A stretch of DNA of 64,000 nucleotides from Streptomyces zhaozhouensis (GTDB lineage Bacteria; Actinomycetota; Actinomycetes; Streptomycetales; Streptomycetaceae). Both the position numbers and the translations under genes were made by a program. Shown one piece after another: positions 7,737 through 16,877 of this stretch. Within the stretch, counting starts at the first letter, position 1. Every line of letters begins with the position of its first letter. The notes beneath the pieces were generated by a model. It was not told where the DNA came from. It searched no databases and was given only the letters and a program-made list of their open reading frames with translations. The stretch is from positions 434,001 to 498,000 of the forward strand of contig NZ_OCNE01000001.1 in assembly GCF_900230195.1 (NCBI RefSeq), in the 5' to 3' direction.

Positions 7737-7742
7737 TACGCT
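7737..7742 (+). promoter_or_regulatory. candidate -10 box for the LysR gene
   Basis: TACGCT lies eight bases before ATG 7751, and no ribosome-binding site intervenes, so the LysR mRNA may be leaderless or nearly so. The divergent dehydratase promoter must share this 118-base region. Confidence 0.35.
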
Positions 7743-7750
7743 GCGCGGCC

Positions 7751-8683
7751 ATGTGGAACCTCACCAGGTTGCGAGTGCTGGTCGCGGTCGCCAGGGAGGG
7801 CTCGGTGACCGGCGCCGCCGAGGCGCTGCACTACGCCCAGCCCTCGGTCAGCCATCATCTGGCGCGGCTGGAGTCCGAGGTCGGAGTGGTGCTGGTGCGC
7901 CGGGTGGGGCGCGGGGTGCTGCTGACGGACGCCGGCCGGCTGCTGGTGGCGCGGGCCGAGGAGATCCTCGGCCGGGTGGAGTCGGCGCGCGCGGAGGTGG
8001 CGGCGCACGCCGGCCTGCGCACCGGGCGGGTGCGGCTGGCCGCGTTCCCCTCCTCGCTGGCCACCCTGGTGCCGCCGGCCGCGGCCCGGCTGGCGGCAGA
8101 ACACCCCGGCGTCGACCTGGCGTTGACGGAGGCGGAGCCGCCGGCGGCGCTCACCGCGCTGCGCAACGCGGACGTGGACGCGGCGCTGGTCTTCGCGCAC
8201 GACGACCCGCCGCCCGGCGACCAGCGGAACATGACGCTGACGCCGCTGCTGGAGGAACCGCTGTACCTGGTGACCCGGGCCGACCAGCCGGACGCGGAGG
8301 CGGCGGCGCCGGTGGCGCCCGCCTCGGCGGGGGAGCTGGCGGCGCACGCCGGGGACAGTTGGATCGCCGGATGCGAACGCTGCCGGGCGCATCTGGTGTC
8401 GGTGTGCGAACGGGCCGGCTTCTCGCCCAGGATCACGTTCGAGACGGACGACTATGTCGCGGTCCAGGCCCTGGTCGCCGCCGGGCTCGGGGTGAGCGTG
8501 GTGCCGGGGCTCGCCCTCGCGGCGCACCGCGACGCCCGGGTGCGGGCCGCGCCGTTGGCCGGCGAGATGCGGCGGGTGGCGCTGGCGGTCTACGGTTCCT
8601 CGCCGGCGCCGGAGCCGGTGCGGGCGTTCGCCGAGGTGCTGCGGGAGACGGTGGCCGCGCAGCGGTGGCCCGCCGCGCGGTGA
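7751..8683 (+). CDS. LysR-family transcriptional regulator
   Basis: 310 residues. The N-terminal winged helix-turn-helix (LTRLRVLVAVAREGSVTGAAEALHYAQPSVSHHLARLE, split here only for naming) spans about 3-60, and a periplasmic-binding-like effector domain fills 90-300. It should bind between itself and the divergent dehydratase gene, activating the latter with a small-molecule co-inducer and repressing itself. This is family behaviour plus gene placement. Start at ATG 7751 puts the helix-turn-helix at the very N terminus. A strong bidirectional hairpin follows the stop. Confidence 0.9.
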   Translation: MWNLTRLRVLVAVAREGSVTGAAEALHYAQPSVSHHLARLESEVGVVLVRRVGRGVLLTDAGRLLVARAEEILGRVESARAEVAAHAGLRTGRVRLAAFPSSLATLVPPAAARLAAEHPGVDLALTEAEPPAALTALRNADVDAALVFAHDDPPPGDQRNMTLTPLLEEPLYLVTRADQPDAEAAAPVAPASAGELAAHAGDSWIAGCERCRAHLVSVCERAGFSPRITFETDDYVAVQALVAAGLGVSVVPGLALAAHRDARVRAAPLAGEMRRVALAVYGSSPAPEPVRAFAEVLRETVAAQRWPAAR

Positions 8684-8698
8684 GCGCGGCGACGCGGG

Positions 8699-8740
8699 CC
8701 GCGCCCGGCGGTCGCCCCGAGGGGCGGTCGCCGGGCGCGG
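8699..8740. terminator. bidirectional terminator hairpin
   Basis: An almost perfect stem of about 20 pairs (12 bp, a 2x2 internal mismatch, then 6 bp) with outer arm CCGCGCCCGGCG and a tiny apical loop lies between the convergent LysR and HtaA genes. It fits a shared terminator for both strands. Confidence 0.6.
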
Positions 8741-8758
8741 ACCCCGGAGGCGCCGGCG

Positions 8759-10264
8759 TCAGGCGACGCGGCGCACCCGCGCGTAGCGGACGGCGGCGAG
8801 GCCGCCGAGGGCGAGCACGCCCGCCGCGCCGAGCAGCGTGGCCTCCTGGCCGCCCGCTCCCGTCGCGGCCAACGCGCCCCCGCTCGCGCCCCCCTGCGGG
8901 CTGAGCCCGCCGGTCGCGCCGTCCGAGTCGCCGCCGGTCGAGCCCCCGTCGCCGTCGGGCAGGCGGGCGTCCTCGCTGAACGCCAGCGAGACCGACACCG
9001 GGTCCAGCTCCTCCCCCGCCTCGTAGAAGCCGCCGAACGCCTCGGCGCCGTCGGCCGTCAGGGTCGCCGGCACCCCGTCGAGGGCGAGGACGTCGCCCTC
9101 CGGGTTCAACGCGTCGGCGGGGACGTCGAGCTCGGCGACGGTCAGGTCGGTGTACTCGGTGACCTCGCCGGACTCGCGGTCCTTGGAGGAGACGTCCGCG
9201 ACCAGGGCCCCCTCGCCGTCCGCCACCTCGACGCCGAAGGCGCTGAAGCGCAGGTCGAGTTGGCCCTCGTGACCGGTGAACCGGACGCCGCCGGCGAAGT
9301 CGCTGTCCAGCGTGGCGGCCTCGGTGTCCAGGGCGCCGGTCGCGTCGGGGAAGCGGTAGCCGTCGGCCGACTCGGTGGCGCCGCCGGTCAGTTCGACCTC
9401 GCCGCCGGCGATGGGCCCGGTGACATAGGAGCGGAAGGACTCCTTCACGCCCCAGTCCAGCCGCCCGTCCACGATCTCCCCGGACAGCGGTTCCGGCTCC
9501 TCGGAGCCGCCGGTCCCGCCCGTTCCCTCCGAGCCGCCGGTCCCGCCCGTTCCCTCCGAGCCGCCGGTCCCGCCCGGTCCCCCGGTGTCGCCGGGGTTCT
9601 CGGTGTCCGGGTCCTCCCCGCCGGCCGCGGGGGTGACGGTGAGGGTGGCCGGGTCCAGCTCGGTGCCCTCGTCGTACATCGGGGTGCCCTGGTACTCGAA
9701 CGCGGTGGCGCCGTCGGCCGTCAGGGTCGCCGGGATGTCGGCGAAGACCATCGCGCCGCCCTCGCCCTGACCGGGCGCCACCCCCGTCAGGTCGAGGGTG
9801 GCGAACGCGACGTCCTCGGTGGTGGCGCCGGCGACGGTGACGTCGGCCAGGATGTGTCCCCCGGTGCCCGCGGTGACCACCCGGAGGTCGGCGAGTTCGA
9901 GGTCCAACTCCCCGTGGTGGCCGGTGAAGTGCACCGCGCCGTCGAACGCGGTGCTCACACCGTGGGTGGTCAGGTCGTAGCTGCCGCTGCCGCCGGTGAA
10001 GCGGTAGCCGTTCTCCGTGGCCTCGGCGCCGGCGGAGACCTCGGCGCTGCCGCCGGCGATCGGGCCGGTGAGGTAGCGGCGGAAGGACTCCTTGACGCCC
10101 CAGTCGAGTTGCCCGTCGGCGATCTCGATGACCTGGGCGGGCGCGGTGTCCTCGGCGGCGGCCTGGCCGGCGAACGCGGTGACGCTCAGCACGGTCGCGC
10201 ACGCGACGGCGAGCAGCGGGGCGGCGCGGCGAGGGGCGCGGGCGGGGCGGGTTCCGGTGGTCAT
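8759..10264 (-). CDS. HtaA-domain heme-binding protein with LAxTG wall anchor
   Basis: 501 residues. A signal peptide (about 1-37, ending AGQAAAEDT) leads into two HtaA domains (about 45-205 and 265-430), each opening with QLDWGVKESFRRYLTGPIAGG or the similar LDWGVKESFRSYVTGPIAGG. Between them is a Gly/Thr/Ser-Glu linker with three repeats of GGTGGSEGT type. The C terminus carries LAATG, a hydrophobic helix and RYARVRRVA, a class E sortase (LAxTG) signal. HtaA domains bind heme at the cell surface and pass it to HmuT. Its ATG overlaps the stop of the upstream HtaA gene in the four-base ATGA form, so translation is coupled. Confidence 0.9.
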   Translation of the reverse strand: MTTGTRPARAPRRAAPLLAVACATVLSVTAFAGQAAAEDTAPAQVIEIADGQLDWGVKESFRRYLTGPIAGGSAEVSAGAEATENGYRFTGGSGSYDLTTHGVSTAFDGAVHFTGHHGELDLELADLRVVTAGTGGHILADVTVAGATTEDVAFATLDLTGVAPGQGEGGAMVFADIPATLTADGATAFEYQGTPMYDEGTELDPATLTVTPAAGGEDPDTENPGDTGGPGGTGGSEGTGGTGGSEGTGGTGGSEEPEPLSGEIVDGRLDWGVKESFRSYVTGPIAGGEVELTGGATESADGYRFPDATGALDTEAATLDSDFAGGVRFTGHEGQLDLRFSAFGVEVADGEGALVADVSSKDRESGEVTEYTDLTVAELDVPADALNPEGDVLALDGVPATLTADGAEAFGGFYEAGEELDPVSVSLAFSEDARLPDGDGGSTGGDSDGATGGLSPQGGASGGALAATGAGGQEATLLGAAGVLALGGLAAVRYARVRRVA

Positions 10265-11826
10265 GAGCGGGGTGTCTCCTCTTCGTTCGCGGGTGGCGTC
10301 GACGACGCGGTCGGGACGGGTGGTTCTGTCGGTTCCGCCGGCTCCGCGGTGGGGGTGGCGCGGCGCCGGCGGATGAGCGGGTACGCGGCGGCGGCGAGCG
10401 CCAGCAGGGCGCCGGCGCCGATCGCCAGGGAGGTGGGGAAGCCCACGCCGCCGCCGTCGGGCGCGGCCTCGGGCTCGGGGTCGGCGGTCGGTTCCTCGTC
10501 GGCCGCCGGCGCGGCGGGGGCGGTGGGCTCGGCGCCCAGGTCGGGCAGGGGCGGCAGTTCCGCGTCCCCGGTGACGGCCAGCGCGAGGGTCAGCGGGTCC
10601 ATCTCCGTTCCCTCGGGGTAGAGGCCGGCGAAGGCGCTCGCGCCCTCCTCGGTCAGCGCGGCCGGCACCTCGGCCAGCACGAGCAGCCCGTCCTCGGGGG
10701 CGAGTTTCCCGGCGGGGAAGGTGACCAGCGGCTGGTCCTCCGCACGCGTCCCCGCCACGCCGTCGTCGACGTTGGCGCGGAGGGTGCCGGTGCCGTCGGC
10801 GACCTCGACGCGCACCGCGCTCAGCGTGAGATCGAGGTCGTTGCCGGCGAAGTGGACGGCGCCCTCGAACTCGGCCTCGGCCGTACCGTTCTCCGGGTCG
10901 AGCACGCCCTCGGCGAGCGGGAAGCGGAAGAGCGCGCCGCCGTCCTGGGCGCCGTCGGTCAGCTCCCAGGCGCCCTCGGCGACGGGCCCGGTGACGTACT
11001 CGCGGAAGGTGCGGCGCACGCCCCAGTCGACGGCGGCGTCGACGAGCGCGCCGGCCTCCTCGGGCCGGTCGGCCTCGTTCTCCTCCGGGTCGTCCGCCGG
11101 GTCGCGTTCCGGCTCCTCCTCCCGCCCGTCGCCGGGGTCGGCGGGAGCCTGGCTGTCGGCGGTGAAGGAGAGCGGGTCGAGCGGGTCGCCGGCCTGGTAG
11201 TAGCCGGCGAACGCGGTCGCGCCCCGCTCGGTGAGGGTGGTCGGGGCGCCGGTGACGGCGATCTGGGTGCCGCCGCGCAGGTCGACGCCGCTCAGGTCGA
11301 CCGTGGCCAGCGGCACCTGGCTGCCCTCGCTGACGCGGCCGGTGCCGCGTTCCCTGGAGCGCATGTCCGCGTGGAGGGTGCCCGTTCCGCCCGATATCGA
11401 CAGCGAGGGATTGCTGATGACGAGGTCGAGTTCATGGCTGCCGTCGTCCTTCCGGTGACCGACGAAGTGCACGCCGCCGCTGTAGCCGGCGTTCAGCGTC
11501 CCGGTGTCCGGGTCGTAGTCGCCGGTGGCGGAGTGGAAACGGAACTGGCTCTCCCCGACGGTGGAGGCGCCGCCCGTCAGGCTCCAACCGCCGTTGGCTA
11601 TCGGGCCGGTGACATAGGTCTGGAAGGAAGTTTTGACGCCCCAGTCCAACCTGCCGCCGGCGACCTGGCGTTCGGTGGCCGGCAGCCGTTCCGGGTGCGC
11701 GGCGCGCGCGGTGCCCGCGCTGCCGAACGGGCAGGTGAGCAGGGTCAGGGCCAGCACGAAGAGCAGTGTCGAGAGGGCGCCGCGGCGCATCGCGGCGGGC
11801 CCCTCGGACGGCACTCTGGGCAGCAT
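10261..11826 (-). CDS. htaA: HtaA-domain heme-binding membrane protein
   Basis: 521 residues from ATG 11826, which follows GGGAGGACC; a start at 11862 would fall inside the iron box and is rejected. Signal peptide about 13-43, two HtaA domains (about 55-210 and 260-410, opening LDWGVKTSFQTYVTGPIANGG and VDWGVRRTFREYVTGPVAEG) joined by an acidic linker. A transmembrane helix near 455-478 is followed by a basic stop and a Pro/Thr-rich cytosolic tail of about 40 residues; there is no sortase motif. The protein likely captures heme on the outer face of the membrane. First gene of the minus-strand operon under the iron box. Confidence 0.88.
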   Translation of the reverse strand: MLPRVPSEGPAAMRRGALSTLLFVLALTLLTCPFGSAGTARAAHPERLPATERQVAGGRLDWGVKTSFQTYVTGPIANGGWSLTGGASTVGESQFRFHSATGDYDPDTGTLNAGYSGGVHFVGHRKDDGSHELDLVISNPSLSISGGTGTLHADMRSRERGTGRVSEGSQVPLATVDLSGVDLRGGTQIAVTGAPTTLTERGATAFAGYYQAGDPLDPLSFTADSQAPADPGDGREEEPERDPADDPEENEADRPEEAGALVDAAVDWGVRRTFREYVTGPVAEGAWELTDGAQDGGALFRFPLAEGVLDPENGTAEAEFEGAVHFAGNDLDLTLSAVRVEVADGTGTLRANVDDGVAGTRAEDQPLVTFPAGKLAPEDGLLVLAEVPAALTEEGASAFAGLYPEGTEMDPLTLALAVTGDAELPPLPDLGAEPTAPAAPAADEEPTADPEPEAAPDGGGVGFPTSLAIGAGALLALAAAAYPLIRRRRATPTAEPAEPTEPPVPTASSTPPANEEETPRS

Positions 11827-11859
11827 GAAGGTCCTCCCACGGCACCGGGGATCGCTAAG

Positions 11860-11878
11860 CAAGGTTAGGCTAACCTAA
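11860..11878. promoter_or_regulatory. iron box (DmdR/IdeR operator) between htaA and hmuT
   Basis: CAAGGTTAGGCTAACCTAA matches the 19-base consensus TTAGGTTAGGCTAACCTAA of DtxR/IdeR/DmdR repressors at 17 of 19 positions. It lies between the divergent htaA and hmuT genes, so both operons should be repressed by iron-loaded regulator and open in iron limitation. Confidence 0.85.
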
Positions 11879-11926
11879 GCTAACTCGAACCCGGGTGGTA
11901 CCCCTCGCCAGAAAGGTGGAAGCGCG

Positions 11927-12964
11927 GTGGCTTCTCGTTTCGGACGACCGTTCCCGCGACTGACCGCCGCGCTGGCGCTGGCGCTCGCGCTGGCGTTGGG
12001 CGGCTGCGGCTCCTCGGAGGACGGCGCCGGCTCCTCGGACGACGGTGGCGCGGACGCGGCGGGCGGCGGGATCGTCGACCGGGTGGAGCCGTTGGAGGGC
12101 CCCGCGCCGGAACCGGTGTTGCCGACGACAGTGACCTCGGCCGACGGCGAGGAGGTGACGGTGGAGGCGGTGGAGAAGGTCGTCCCGTTGACCGGCTCAC
12201 TCTCCGAGCTGGTCTTCGGGCTCGGGCTCGGCGACCGCGTGGTCGCCCGGGACGTCTCCGCCACCTTCGAACAGGCCGCGGAGCTCCCGGTGGTGACCCG
12301 GGGTCACGACGTCTCCGCCGAGGGGGTGCTCTCCCTCAGGCCCGACCTGGTGCTGGCGGAGTCGACCACCGGGCCGGACGAGGCGCTCGACCAGATCCGG
12401 GCGGCCGGCGTGCCGCTGGTGGTCGTGGACGCCGCACACGAACTGGCCGACGTCGAACGGCGGATCACCGCCGTCGCCGAGGTCCTGGGCGTGCCGGAGG
12501 CGGGCGCGGCGCTGGCGGAGCGCACGGCGGAACGGATGGACGCGGTCCGCGCCGAGCTTCCGACCGAGGGGGACCGGCCCCGGGTCGCCTTTCTCTATCT
12601 GCGGGGCGGCGCCTCGGTCTATCTGCTGGGCGGCGCGGAGTCGGGCGCGGTCTCGCTGATCGAGGCGGCCGGCGGGGTGGACGCGGGCTCCGAGTCGGGG
12701 TTGGACAAGGACTTCACGCCGATCACCAGCGAGGCGCTGGCGGCCGCGGCGCCCGACGTGATCCTGGTGATGACCAAGGGGCTCGCGTCGGTGGGCGGCG
12801 TCGACGGCCTGGTCGAGATCCCGGGCATCGCGCAGACGCCGGCCGGGATGGAGCGCCGGGTCGCCAGCGTGGACGACGGGGTGCTGCTCAACTACGGCCC
12901 GCGCACCGACCAGGTGCTGGCCTCGCTGGCGGAGCAGATCCACGCCGAGGGGTCCGCGCCATGA
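11927..12964 (+). CDS. hmuT: heme ABC transporter substrate-binding lipoprotein
   Basis: 345 residues. A lipoprotein signal ends in LALGGC with lipidated Cys27, followed by an acidic Ser/Asp linker. The rest is a two-lobe helical-backbone binding protein of the FepB/BtuF/HmuT type (LVFGLGLGDRVVARD ... RPDLVLAESTT ... VVVDAAHELADVERRITAVAEVLG). It binds heme delivered by the HtaA proteins and docks on HmuU. The GTG start follows AAAGGTGG. The gene overlaps hmuU by four bases (ATGA), and an iron box lies upstream. Confidence 0.9.
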   Translation: MASRFGRPFPRLTAALALALALALGGCGSSEDGAGSSDDGGADAAGGGIVDRVEPLEGPAPEPVLPTTVTSADGEEVTVEAVEKVVPLTGSLSELVFGLGLGDRVVARDVSATFEQAAELPVVTRGHDVSAEGVLSLRPDLVLAESTTGPDEALDQIRAAGVPLVVVDAAHELADVERRITAVAEVLGVPEAGAALAERTAERMDAVRAELPTEGDRPRVAFLYLRGGASVYLLGGAESGAVSLIEAAGGVDAGSESGLDKDFTPITSEALAAAAPDVILVMTKGLASVGGVDGLVEIPGIAQTPAGMERRVASVDDGVLLNYGPRTDQVLASLAEQIHAEGSAP

Positions 12965-14082
12965 CGGCGCCCACCGCGACCGGCCGGAGGGCCGCCGCCG
13001 AGCCGGACCCGGCCGGGCCGCCGGCCGCGCGTGAACGGGGGATGCGGGGGCCAGGTTCCGGCCGGATCGCGCTGCTGACGTCGGGGTTGGTGGCGGCGCT
13101 GGTGGCCGTCGCCCTGGTGTCGGCCGCCACCGGCGCCTACGCCATCCCGCTGGGCGACGTGGTCGACTCCGTGCTGCACCGGGCGCGGCTCGGCGGCGAA
13201 CCGCTGGACCGGGTGGGCGAGAGCGTGCTGTGGGACGCGCGGCTGCCGCGTGTGGTGCTGGCGGTGCTGGTGGGGGCCGCGCTGGGCTGCGCCGGCGCGT
13301 TGATGCAGGGCGTCTTCGGCAATCCGCTGGCGGAGCCGGGGGTGATCGGGATCTCCTCGGGCGCGGCGGTCGGCGCCGTCGCCGCGATCGCGTTCGGGCT
13401 GGACTTCCTGGGCGACTGGACGATCACGGTCTTCGCCTTCGTGGCCGGGCTCGGCACGGTGCTGCTGGTCTATGTCCTCTCGCGTTCGGAGGGGCGCACG
13501 GAAGTGGTCACGTTGATCCTCACGGGGATCGCGGTGAACGCCTTCGCCGGCGCCCTGATCGGGCTGTGCGTCTTCTTCGCCGACAACGCGCAGATCTCCG
13601 GCATCACGTTCTGGCAGTTGGGCTCGCTGGCCCAGGCCACCTGGCCGAAGGTGCTGGCGGTGCTGCCCTGCGCGGCGGTCGGGCTGCTGGTCGCCCCCTG
13701 GTTCGCCCGCCGGCTCGACCTGCTGGCGCTCGGCGAACGCCCGGCCCGCCACCTGGGCGTCGACGTGGAGCGGCTGCGGGTGGTGCTGATCCTCGTCACG
13801 GCGCTGCTGACGGCGTCGGCCGTGGCGATGGCGGGGATCATCACCTTCGTCGGGCTACTGGTGCCGCACCTGCTGCGGATGGTGGCGGGCCCCGGACACC
13901 GGTTCCTGCTGCCGGGCAGCGCGTTGGGCGGCGCGCTGGTGCTGGTCTCGGCCGACCTCGTGGCGCGGACGGCGGCGCAGCCGGCGGAGCTGCCGCTGGG
14001 GGTGCTGACGGCGTTGATCGGCAGCCCGTTCTTCTTCTGGCTGTTGCGCAGGACCCGTCGGCGGCAGGGGGGTTGGGCGTGA
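12961..14082 (+). CDS. hmuU: FecCD-family heme permease
   Basis: 373 residues. After about 35 cytosolic residues come around ten transmembrane helices with FecCD signatures (RLPRVVLAVLVGAALGCAGALMQGVFGNPLAEPG, shortened in meaning: Arg-Leu-Pro-Arg and the NPLAEPG loop). It should form the homodimeric channel of the heme importer. Start overlaps hmuT (ATGA) and the stop overlaps the hmuV start (GTGA), so hmuTUV is one coupled operon. Confidence 0.9.
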   Translation: MTAPTATGRRAAAEPDPAGPPAARERGMRGPGSGRIALLTSGLVAALVAVALVSAATGAYAIPLGDVVDSVLHRARLGGEPLDRVGESVLWDARLPRVVLAVLVGAALGCAGALMQGVFGNPLAEPGVIGISSGAAVGAVAAIAFGLDFLGDWTITVFAFVAGLGTVLLVYVLSRSEGRTEVVTLILTGIAVNAFAGALIGLCVFFADNAQISGITFWQLGSLAQATWPKVLAVLPCAAVGLLVAPWFARRLDLLALGERPARHLGVDVERLRVVLILVTALLTASAVAMAGIITFVGLLVPHLLRMVAGPGHRFLLPGSALGGALVLVSADLVARTAAQPAELPLGVLTALIGSPFFFWLLRRTRRRQGGWA

Positions 14083-14933
14083 TCGGCTTTCGGACGAGGG
14101 CGGCCGAGCCGCCTTCGGCGCCCGCGGCGGGGGCGGAGCTGGCCGAGGCGGCCGGGCTGGCGGTGCGGCTGGGCGGGCGGCCGGTGCTGACGGGGATCGA
14201 CCTGACGGTGCGGGCCGGTGAGGTGCTGACGCTGGTCGGGCCGAACGGCGCGGGCAAGTCGACGCTGCTGGCCGCGCTGGCCGCCGACGTCGCGCCCGCC
14301 GAGGGCCGGCTGCTGGTGGACGGCCGGCCGGCGGCCGACTGGACGGCGCGCGAACTCGCCTTTCGCCGCGCCGTGTTGCCGCAGGCCGCGACGGTCTCCT
14401 TCCCGTTCACGGTCGCGGAGGTCGTCGCCATGGGGCGGGCGCCGTGGGCCGGCACGGCGGCGGAGGACGAGGACGACGTCCGGGTCGCCGAGGCGATGGC
14501 GGCCACCGAGGTGGCGGGGTTCGCCGACCGCCCGTTCGGCGCCCTCTCCGGCGGGGAACGCGCCAGGGTGGCCCTCGCGCGGGTGCTGGCGCAGCGCACC
14601 GGGCTGCTGCTGCTGGACGAGCCGACGGCGGCGCTCGACCTGCGCCATCAGGAGCAGGTGATGCGGATCTGCCGGGAGTTGGCGGAGGCCGGGCGGGGCG
14701 TGGTGGTGGTCCTGCACGACCTGGGGCTGGCCGCCGCCTGGGCCGACCGGGCCGCCGTGCTGCGCGGGGGGCGGCTGGCGGCGGTGGGCGCGCCGGAAGA
14801 GGTGTTCACCGAGGGGCTGTTGGGCGAGGTGTACGGGCATCCGGTGCGGGTGCTGGCCGACCCGGAGACGGGGGCGCCGCTGATCGTCCCGCGCCGTCCC
14901 CGGCGCGGGGAGGCGGCGGGCGCCGACGGCTGA
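14079..14933 (+). CDS. hmuV: heme ABC transporter ATP-binding protein
   Basis: 284 residues. Walker A GPNGAGKST at 54-62, Q-loop in VLPQAATVSFPFTVAEVV, signature LSGGERARV, Walker B LLLLDEPT, and switch histidine in VVVVLHDLGLAAAWADR. These place it in the FecE/HmuV group that powers heme, siderophore and B12 import. GTG 14079 overlaps the hmuU stop and replaces a longer spurious upstream frame. A short Arg-rich tail ends the protein. Confidence 0.92.
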   Translation: MIGFRTRAAEPPSAPAAGAELAEAAGLAVRLGGRPVLTGIDLTVRAGEVLTLVGPNGAGKSTLLAALAADVAPAEGRLLVDGRPAADWTARELAFRRAVLPQAATVSFPFTVAEVVAMGRAPWAGTAAEDEDDVRVAEAMAATEVAGFADRPFGALSGGERARVALARVLAQRTGLLLLDEPTAALDLRHQEQVMRICRELAEAGRGVVVVLHDLGLAAAWADRAAVLRGGRLAAVGAPEEVFTEGLLGEVYGHPVRVLADPETGAPLIVPRRPRRGEAAGADG

Positions 14934-15351
14934 ACGCGGGGCCGCCCGGGGGTGAACCGCACCCGCGGCGTCCGTTCGGAAGCGGAAAGTTACCGCGAAC
15001 GGCGGGCAAACGACCGAGTGATGCCCTAGCCTTTTCTGCGGCAACGGCGCGCACTCACGGGGAGATGAGGACGCGCCTTCCGCTTTGTCGCGGGCCGCGT
15101 TGGTTGCTGTTGGCTGTCGTTCACCGCTGTTCACCGCTGTTCACCGTCCCCGGTCCCGCCGTCCCGTCCCCTTCCGCACCCCCGTCGTCGATCCGTCGCC
15201 GTTCCACCTGTCGTGTCGGTCTCCGGCGCCCCGCGCCGCGGCGGCCCGGCGCCCCGGCCCGCCCTTCGCTCTCGGTCCTGTCGGCTCTGCCTGTGTGCGG
15301 CCCGCCCGCCGGTCCTTCCGGCGTCACTCGCATCCACCACTCGGGGGGAAC
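14934..15351. other. 418-base gap before the EPS priming transferase
   Basis: No credible gene. It holds 2.8 tandem copies of the 10-base unit GTTCACCGCT (15119-15146) just after a related TTGGTTGCTGTTGGCTG stretch, and a long C/G-rich leader before the ribosome-binding site GGGGGGAAC of the next gene. CTAGCCT near 15027 could be a -10 element, which would leave a leader of about 300 bases. Confidence 0.5.
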
Positions 15352-16857
15352 ATGCGTCACCCAGACATCTCACGTTCGGGAAGCGTCCGAAGACCGCGGG
15401 TCACCGGCCGCCGGCCGGCACCGCCGCCGCACGGGGCGCGCTGGTACGCGCCGACGGCCGTCGCCGCCGACGTCACCGGGGTGTTCGCCCCGGTCTTAGC
15501 CGTCTACCAACTGACCGGCCAGCCGAGCCCGTTGGCCTGTGCCGTGGTGGCGACGGTCTGCTGGCTCGCAGTGCGCTCCTGGCACCGGCGGTACCGGCGC
15601 GGGCGGTTGGGCGAGAGCCGGGGGCTGCTGGCCTCCGTCCACGACTGGCTGCTGCTGCTCGGGCTGCTGGCCGGGCTGCGGGCGGTCACCGGCGAGGGCT
15701 CGCAGGTCTCGGCCGCCGCCCTCGCGCTGGCGCCCGCGCCGCTGGCGGCCGGCGCGACCGCCATGGCGCTCCACCACCACCTCACCCGGCGCCGCCACCG
15801 GGCGGAGGCCGTGCGCCGGGTGCTGGTGGTGGGCGAGCCGGAGGCCGTGGACACGGTCACCGCCCGGCTGGCCGCCGGCACCGACCACGCCTATGTGGCG
15901 GTCGGCGCCGTCCTCCTGGGGCCCGGCCATCTCACCAGCGGCGTCCCGCCGTTGGGCCGGCTGCCGCTGGAGCGCCGGGACCACTCCCCCGAGGTGCCCG
16001 ACCTGGTGCCCGTCGGCACCGACGGCTCCGGCGTGCTGGCCGCCGCCCGCCGGCAGAGCGCCGACCTGGTGCTCCTGGTGCCGGGCGCGCGGCTGGGCGG
16101 CGAGCGGCTGCGGCGGCTGTGCTGGTCGGTGCAGGACTCCGGCCTGGCGCTCTGCGTCGCCTCGGGACTGACCGAGGTGGCGCGCCATCGGGTCACCGTG
16201 GCCAGCGTCGCCGGGCTCAACCTCCTGCACGTCACCCCGCCCCCGCGCCGGGGCGCCCCGCTGGTCTGGAAGTCCGTCACCGACCGGCTGCTCGCCGCCC
16301 TCGCCCTGGTGGCGCTCGCCCCGCTGCTCGCGCTGCTGGCCCTGGCCGTCCGGCTGGACTCGCGCGGGCCCGTGCTCTACCGGCAGACCCGCATCGGCCA
16401 CCGGGGCGCGCCGTTCACCCTGTGGAAGTTCCGCACGATGGTGCCCGACGCCGAACGCCGCCGGCCCACCCTGGAGTGCGCCAACGAGCACCGCGCCACG
16501 CCGCTGTTCAAGATCCGCTACGACCCGAGGATCACCCGGCTCGGCCGCTGGCTGCGCCGCACCTCGCTCGACGAACTCCCCCAGCTGGTCAACGTGGTGC
16601 GCGGCGAGATGGCCCTGGTGGGACCGCGCCCGCCGCTGCCGGACGAGGTGGCCCGCTACAGCCCGGTGGAGCTGCGCCGGCTCCGCGTGCGGCCGGGGCT
16701 GACCGGCCTCTGGCAGGTGAGCGGCCGATCCGAGCTGTCCTGGGACGAGGGGGTCGCCCTCGACCTCGCCTACGCCGACAACTGGACGCTCACCGGCGAC
16801 CTGGACGTGCTGGCCAGGACCGTGCGCGCGGTGGTCAGCGGCCGGGGCGCCTACTAG
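15352..16857 (+). CDS. polyprenyl-phosphate glycosyl-1-phosphate transferase (EPS priming enzyme)
   Basis: 501 residues. The N-terminal half has about four hydrophobic helices and a CoA-binding-like Rossmann section (RRVLVVGEPEAVDTV). The C-terminal half is a bacterial sugar transferase: a membrane re-entrant segment, KFRTMVPDAE, RRTSLDELPQLVNVVRGEM, VGPRPPLPDE and PGLTGLWQVSGRS are visible. It should move a hexose-1-phosphate from UDP-sugar to undecaprenyl phosphate, the first step in building an EPS repeat unit. ATG 15352 has a strong GGGGGGA box; the in-frame extension upstream lacks domain content. It starts the EPS block. Confidence 0.92.
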   Translation: MRHPDISRSGSVRRPRVTGRRPAPPPHGARWYAPTAVAADVTGVFAPVLAVYQLTGQPSPLACAVVATVCWLAVRSWHRRYRRGRLGESRGLLASVHDWLLLLGLLAGLRAVTGEGSQVSAAALALAPAPLAAGATAMALHHHLTRRRHRAEAVRRVLVVGEPEAVDTVTARLAAGTDHAYVAVGAVLLGPGHLTSGVPPLGRLPLERRDHSPEVPDLVPVGTDGSGVLAAARRQSADLVLLVPGARLGGERLRRLCWSVQDSGLALCVASGLTEVARHRVTVASVAGLNLLHVTPPPRRGAPLVWKSVTDRLLAALALVALAPLLALLALAVRLDSRGPVLYRQTRIGHRGAPFTLWKFRTMVPDAERRRPTLECANEHRATPLFKIRYDPRITRLGRWLRRTSLDELPQLVNVVRGEMALVGPRPPLPDEVARYSPVELRRLRVRPGLTGLWQVSGRSELSWDEGVALDLAYADNWTLTGDLDVLARTVRAVVSGRGAY

Positions 16858-16877
16858 GGACGGCCATGACGGAACGT

